Shown piece by piece: positions 58,600-64,000 of a DNA stretch of 64,000 nt (position 1 is the first letter of the stretch; every line of letters begins with the position of its first letter). Source of the stretch: Apoda limacodes. Its lineage: Eukaryota > Arthropoda > Insecta > Lepidoptera > Limacodidae. The notes beneath the pieces are model-generated. The model was not told the DNA's origin. It saw only the letters and a list, made by a program, of their open reading frames with translations, and did no database searches. Location of the stretch: contig OX291540.1 of the NCBI GenBank assembly GCA_946406115.1, positions 8,800,563 to 8,864,562 on the forward strand, written 5' to 3'. The translations under genes and the position numbers were made by a program.

Positions 58600-61121
58600 G
58601 TCAGTACCGTTTAATTTATTTTTGTGTTACGTCACCACGTGACTCAGTATAAGCCTTAATGTTTTTACCGACTTCAAAAAAAGGAGGCGGTTCTATGTTC
58701 AACGCGTAAGTTTTTCTTTTTATTTATGTGTGTTCCCTGATTTCTTAACAATCGTTTAACTGATTTGAAAACTTTATTTGTTTGAGCCTTAGCCTAAGGT
58801 GTCCCATATGAATTTAAAAAGGATTGGATCTTTGGGAGCGGAGTTATGGAGGTTTGATAATATATTGCAGTTTTAAGATTTGCATACCTATATACATTTT
58901 CAAGTAGGTTTTTTGTTAATACTTAATTACACGATGTCTTTGCCGATATGAATTTAAAATTTCCACAAAGATACATGACAATGACTGACTGACGGATCAA
59001 CACACAGCATAAACCGCTGATCGTAGAGACCTGAAACTTGGAGGGTGTGTTCTTTGAATGACTTACGCATCCGATAAGAAAGGGTTTTCCAAAAGGGTCG
59101 AGTCGCACTCGCGCAATAAGGGTAAACCAATTGTAACAAATTTTGGTAAGTTGTTATGCGCACGTCGGGGAATGTTTCAGAGAAAGAACAAAAGGGTCAA
59201 GTGCGTTTCAGACGGGGACAAGTATGAGTCGCACTACCGCAATAACGGTAAACTGATTGTAATGAAATTTTGGTAAGTTGGTATGTACACGCCGCGGAAG
59301 GTTTCTTAATTAGTACAACCCTTGCAGAATAGATTGGTGCGGCAGTTGTTTTAAAAAAGAAACAACGTTCGCCGGGTCAGCTATACATAAAGACTGGGCA
59401 TTTGTTTGGTTAACATTCAACTAGTATATATTTTTTATGTATGTGAAACTTTTCATATAGTAATCCAATAAAAACATAATCGGAATTGATCCCATTTAAA
59501 TTTGAAGAGGTAGGAGGGTAAAAGAAGTCAGAGATGTGCGATGCCCTAAAATTTTTAATCTGTGGGTATGACTTCATTTAGTACAATCTGTTTTTCGTTA
59601 CTTTGATAGCCTTGGTCCGGGATCAGTGCTATGTGAGCGTTCAGACACGGCTCCTTCAGAATCCTTTGCTGCACACGTGGAACCTTCAGAAGAATCAGTA
59701 GATCACCAGCAGTACGATGATGAAGAAGAGTATTCGCCAAAATCCAGTAAGTTTTCGATATTATTGAGTGGAAGGGAAAGATTTCAAGTTGTATAACTGT
59801 AATTTTAGTAAATAAAAATAAACAAGTATGCCGATTCAGATATCCATTTTTTTATTAAGCTTTGTCTGTCTGTCTGTCTGTCTTAACAGCATCTTTGTCA
59901 ATGCAATAAAAAATACGGCCATTTATTTATATATAGCTATATGGAAGAGTAAATTGACTGATATATCAACGCACAGCTCAAACTACTGGCAGTGCCCTAA
60001 TTTTGCTTTTGTTACCCTTCTTCCTTCTAAAGTCTTTCAAAAAACTTTAATTCTTTCATAACTTTCAGTGCGCTGATCCGACTCACACTTGAAGTTTTTT
60101 AAGTAGCTCCATATGCCCGTCTCCTCCTCATCGAATTTCATTAGAATCGGCTTTCAGTTTTAGCCAAATTCACTTTAACCTGTAATCCAACACACACTTG
60201 GTGTTTTTTAAATAGCCTATGCCCTTTCCCAATATGCAAGCTATCACCGTGCTAAATTCCATTAAGGTCTGTTTAGTGGCCGTAAAAAGGTTACAGACAG
60301 ACAGCGACACGTTGCGTGTAGATATAAGTACCTGGGGACCGAGCTTTGCTCGTTTTTTTTAACAACGCTATCTATTGTCACGTAAAGTGTTGCTTAACAA
60401 TGCCATCTATTATCGAGTAGGTTTAGTGTTGCTGTGTCATTAAAAATAATACCCAAGTAACACAAACTCTGTATAATAGAAAAACCAAAAACAAGTATAT
60501 GTCTCCAAGTCTAACAAAAGAAACATAATGGCTACCTGAAAGGATATATTATGTTTAAAAGAATTTAACAAAATTAATAATTCTTAAAGTTGTATAGTGC
60601 TCTAGGTCAATGTATTGCTAAGCAATAAGTTGTAATAAATAATTAATATATTCTCCTTTTAATTAATTTTTGTTGCAGTTTGAGGTATTCTGCAATGCCT
60701 ATATATATATATATATACATATAAACAAGAATTGCTCGTTTAAAGGTATTAATAATAATATATATATATATATATATAAATTTAAAGAGTACTTACCTCG
60801 AAATTGGTTCCATTTGGATTTGAAAAATAAAACCGTCTCCAGGTATATAGTTAACATTTAGTTTATCATTTTTTAAGTAAATTGTTATATAAATAGGCGC
60901 ATTTACTAGCGAATATTTCAATACAATTTTAATAATTTTATGTACCTACAAAATTAATGGCCGGATCTCGGAGCGTAATCACAAAAGTGGATTATGATAA
61001 TTAAACGGACCCTTATAATGTTTCAGCGGATTACGGAGCTACTTATATTTACCTTATTTTCTGAAAACTTTGTTACAGATTCGAAGGGAGATGTGCCTAA
61101 ACGAAAACAAAGGCGGTATAG
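58449..61121 (+). CDS. al: Aristaless-family homeobox protein, 5' part (three exons; continues beyond window)
   Basis: Exons 58449-58599 (ATG at 58472), 59610-59746, 61079-61121, joined in phase to 102 residues and a split codon. Residues 33-43 (FCYSIPNLFNG) resemble the eh1/octapeptide repressor motif found near the N-terminus of Paired-like proteins. Residues 64-88 are acidic (SEESVDHQQYDDEEEYSPK). Residues 95-103 read PKRKQRRYR, the exact entry into the homeodomain shared by Drosophila Aristaless and vertebrate ARX; Drosophila Aristaless also has an acidic DEYAPKRKQRRYR-type junction. The homeodomain proper and the C-terminus lie outside. Family role: nuclear transcription factor for distal appendages; in Heliconius butterflies aristaless1 controls a white/yellow wing switch. 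Lepidoptera carry two paralogues; which one this is cannot be decided from this part. Confidence 0.88.
58660..59609 (+). other. Aristaless intron with transposon remains
   Basis: Has a transposon edge at 58667-58705 (ACCGACTTCAAAAAAAGGAG) shared in reverse with 40285-40320, and the two-unit Helitron-like copy at 59090-59390. Confidence 0.55.
59090..59390 (+). mobile_element. Helitron-like element, two-unit copy (aristaless intron)
   Basis: Two units starting near 59094 and 59213 with GAGTCGCACTCGCGCAATAA and AGTATGAGTCGCACTACCGC, each followed by TTGTAA-AAATTTTGGTAAGTTG and an ATGCGCACGTCGGGG-type block. Ends CGTTCGCCGGGTCAGCTATA. Same family as 47125-47643. Confidence 0.66.
59610..59746 (+). 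CDS. al: Aristaless exon 2 (acidic)
   Basis: Acceptor ttactttgatag, donor TCCA/gtaagt. Residues 44-88: LGPGSVLCERSDTAPSESFA, then VEPSEESVDHQQYDDEEEYS and PKS. Phase fits both neighbours. Confidence 0.88.
59747..61078 (+). other. Aristaless intron
   Basis: Contains a TCTG microsatellite (59865-59882), an unclassified repeat-like block at 60060-60350 and TA runs at 60702-60718 and 60758-60777. No further exon seen. Confidence 0.5.
61079..61121 (+). CDS. al: Aristaless exon 3, 43-nt exon entering the homeodomain
   Basis: Acceptor ctttgttacag, donor ATAG/gtaaat. Codes SKGDVPKRKQRRY and two bases of the next codon (AG, giving Arg with A or G next, as expected for homeodomain Arg5). The intron therefore cuts the homeodomain in its N-terminal arm. 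Too short for ORF detection. Confidence 0.88.
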
Positions 61122-61373
61122 GTAAATATATGGTGCCCATACTTTTATGTAAATGCGAAAGTGAGTTGGATTCTTTGTCCTTTCTTCAAGTTGCAATGGG
61201 GCATCCGATGACCTAAAATCTGGTACAGGGATAGTTTAAAAGATGGAGAAGGACATAGATATTTTTATCCTAGAAAGTTCAATAGTTTCTGCGGAAATAA
61301 CTAAAATCGAATTCCGCGTGGACGAACTATAGCTAACTACTTCCTATAGCAGACTTCATTAAGGTGAGTGGGG

Positions 61374-62160
61374 GTAAGATAAAAAACGGAGTAAGTTGGA
61401 AAACTAACAAGAGCGACGAATTGTGCACCCGTATGTTGTTGTTGGCACCATTGATTAATTTTGACTTATGATTGTGGTGATTTAAAAAATTGAATAAAAC
61501 AATAGTGCTTGGATGTAAAGTTAATTAATATTTTACGAGTTCTTGTGGTGTTTTATCTTACACCGCTAATTTTGTCGGGCTAAGATGGAACTATTAAACT
61601 TTTCATCTTACTTCTCTTCCGAAACTTACATACATACATTTACATAGTAAATGTCAGGTGTTTTTACACCTGTAGATTTTTCATTTGTTTTTGTTGTTAA
61701 TCATAGATTATTATTTTTTTCAAATAAAACTAACAAAGTTATGACAAATAGGTGACTGTTAATGTAAAATTTTAGTAAATATTTTGTAATTTTTAGGTGC
61801 TTAAATATTGAGTATTCTCTGTGTACAATACTTGCCAAGTCAACAAATAAAAATATGACTGATTCAAAGAAATAATGTTTATTTGTTTTTTTCTTGTCAC
61901 CCTGCAGACTAAAAATAGTTTAATAAACCACTACTGAAATGTTGAAAACTACTGTCGAGTCGTCTTCAAAACGGGTTAAGACGAAAATATTATTCAAAAT
62001 AACAAAGTGTTTTGGTTGGGTATTTTTTATTAATAATAGTAATTTTATCCATCGGTGTCTAGGGATTTAGGAATCTAATAGCCAAGTGTAACTAGCGCAT
62101 ATAAAACATTCTAGATACTATTTCCATCTTTCCCTCTTACCATTCCATCTTACCCCTAGC
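61374..62160. mobile_element. Possible DNA transposon with GGGGTAAGAT ends
   Basis: Left GTGGGGGTAAGAT (near 61368-61380) and right, reverse-complemented, CTAGGGGTAAGATGGAATGG (near 62141-62160) share a GGGGTAAGAT core in inverted orientation. Further GTAAGATG/CATCTTAC words lie inside (near 61555, 61605). No transposase. Boundaries not certain. Confidence 0.35.
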
Positions 62161-62407
62161 TTCTTTTTTTTCATTATATATTCATAAAGGGCTATTTTAA
62201 TTATTGTTTTCTCATAAGTACTATAATAATAAAAAACGGACCTTGCTCGCTTCTTACGTAACAATTGGTTTACTCACTAAGACAGAAAGTTGTTTTTATG
62301 TTACTGAATATAATAATATTTTGCACACGATGCTTTCAAAAATGCACTAGTTATCTTATCCAAAAAAGCATTCCGTCTTATCCCCATAAACCTTACTACA
62401 ATCATAA

Positions 62408-62476
62408 TATGTTGTATGAACTCCCACGCCAATTACCAAATATAGCGCAGGCGGAGCAACGAGCAAAAGCTAGTTT
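62408..62476 (+). repeat. Helitron-like 3' end
   Basis: GTATGAACTCCCACGCCAAT, TAGCGCAGGCGGAGC and GCAAAAGCTAGTTTT, same terminal block as at 32950-33048. Confidence 0.6.
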
Positions 62477-62609
62477 TTTTTAAAACGAATCAGTTGAGAG
62501 ACAAAAATAAAACAAATCAAACAGAAAATAAATGCTATACTATTACTACTATACTTATTTAATTATTGTACCGTACAAGCTTTCACGTATCATTCAACAT
62601 GGCGATCGT

Positions 62610-63155
62610 CTATACTAATAATATAATAAAGAGGAAAGATTTGATTGTTTGTTTGTTTGTTTGTTTATTTGTTTGTATTGAATAGGCTCCGAAATTACTG
62701 GACCGATTTGAAAAATTCTTTTACCATTAGAATCCGAGATTGTCCCTGATTAACATAGGCTACTTTTGACCGCGGGTAAATGCTTCATTCCTACGGGAAA
62801 ACGGGTAATAGGATAACGGGTAGTAAGAATTACCCTTCCTTATCTTTTTCATATAACTTTTAAACGGCTGAACCGATTGGGTTGAAATTTTATATGGGTA
62901 TTTCGATGATTTCCTGGATGATTTATAAATTTAATAGGACCCGGTAGGTGGCACTGCTGTCGGTATGTCAACTACTAAACAGCTTGACCCATTGGGTTGA
63001 AATTTTGTATGTCTATTTCGATTGTTTCACAGACACGAATATTATGGCATTAAAGAGGAAAGATTTAATTGTTTTTTTTTCTATAATTGAGGAGTTGCCG
63101 TAAGAATCACACCGATAACGAAATTTAGCGCGGGCGAAGCCGCTGGCAGAAGCCA
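62610..63155 (+). mobile_element. Helitron-like non-autonomous repeat, long copy
   Basis: Starts CTATACTAATAATATAATAA, has the GTTT run, GACCGATTTGAAAAATTC, and repeats the block ACGGCTGAACCGATTGGGTT and GAAATTTT-TATG twice (62866-62900 and 62979-63015). Ends GGAGTTGCCGTAAGAATCAC and AGCGCGGGCGAAGCCGCTGG. Confidence 0.62.
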
Positions 63156-64000
63156 TATTAAATAAAATCATCTTTGTAGTTGCACTGTGACAGTAAAGAG
63201 CTACAATTAGACACCCTTAACGAGAACCTACGAGATCTCAAATTCAGTAGCTATTAGAAACAAAAGTACTCGAATCAATTCTGGGTAATTACATTTTGTT
63301 TAATAAATCAAATTATACGTACAGCCTACCAATAATGATTTGAAAAATGCTGTCAATGATCATTTTGTGCTAGTCTCGGGTGTTTTCTATGTATAGCAAT
63401 TTCTACTTACTATTCCCGAACCTAAATAAAGATCTCCAATGAAATCGACACGCTGAGGACGAGGCACTAAATGTGGATACCACCCAACAATTTGACGATC
63501 AAAATGAAAACTACTTTTATACGGGTTTTAAACACAATAACTGACATAATAAATGCATTAAGATATGAAATATACACCATCACTTTTTTGTTCCTAATTC
63601 TTAGTAAAATCATAGTTTTTAAACCCTATACACACCTAACCACGTAAATAAAAATTATATTAAGGTCAATGCGATGACTATGCAGTATTTTACCATATTT
63701 GTATTGCCCACTTCGCGATTCCCAACAAAGCCATGAATAGCTACAGGATGTATCTATATAGGTACCTATCTAATATCATAGTTGAAGAAATAATTCGCAA
63801 ATTCCGTTTTATTATTTATTCCTAAGCTATGGTGTAAAGTTACGATTATAAGTCCAATCCTATTTCTACTAGTAAATATCCATTCGACCGAAAGTTTTGA
63901 CATATACTCAAATACTTTTTGTGTTTATATTTCTAAGAGGGCATAAAAACTACGACAATTCTTTCTGTGGTATAATTAGGATAATTAGTTTCAAAATAAA

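Larger units (their letters stand above)
61122..64000 (+). other. Aristaless intron to window end, transposon-rich
   Basis: No further homeodomain exon is found up to 64000. Contains Helitron-like pieces (62408-62476, 62610-63155), a possible DNA element (61374-62160) and a GTTT microsatellite (62649-62672). Confidence 0.55.

Overview
The window is AT-rich animal DNA with short exons, long introns, GT-AG splice sites and dense transposon debris. The repeats (tRNA-derived SINEs, RTE and Jockey/CR1-type LINE remnants with typical lepidopteran 3' tails, Helitron-like repeats ending in CTAGT) and the protein sequences point to a moth or butterfly (Lepidoptera). There are no bacterial-type genes, operons or CRISPR arrays.

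Left part (8170-29621, + strand): 19 coding exons in continuous phase form one gene, an Arf guanine-nucleotide exchange factor of the IQSEC/BRAG family (Drosophila schizo/loner). Only the 5' end is missing. The joined exons give 973 residues plus one split codon: low-complexity N-terminal region, coiled coil and IQ motif, Ser/His/Gln-rich linker, Sec7 domain with its catalytic glutamate, PH domain, Ser/Pro-rich tail and a C-terminal PDZ ligand (T-E-V). One intron appears to use a GC-AG splice pair.

Middle (29622-56449): about 27 kb without a recognisable conserved host protein gene. It holds decayed LINEs (RTE 35080-38180 minus; an RNase H remnant 34050-34990 minus; Jockey/CR1-like pieces 40660-41150, 52780-52975 and 53720-55425), SINEs, a Harbinger-type MITE with TTA target duplications, and Helitron-like repeats with 125-bp internal tandem units. 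Between 45149 and 50222 there is a TATA box followed by five exon-like blocks with good splice sites but no long ATG-initiated ORF. This could be an undescribed long non-coding RNA. Its 5' part carries a cluster of YY1/Pleiohomeotic-type GCCAT motifs.

Right part (about 56450 to beyond the end, + strand): the 5' portion of an aristaless-family homeobox gene. A likely 5'UTR exon is followed by a start exon (ATG 58472), an acidic exon (59610-59746) and a 43-nt exon (61079-61121) that ends in the N-terminal arm of the homeodomain (KRKQRRYR). The rest of the homeodomain lies outside the window. A near-perfect 30-bp hairpin sits just upstream of the start exon.

The two protein genes are head-to-tail on the + strand and functionally unrelated: one regulates Arf GTPases at membranes, the other is a transcription factor for appendage, and in butterflies wing-pattern, development. 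The intergenic region is a plausible place for aristaless cis-regulation.
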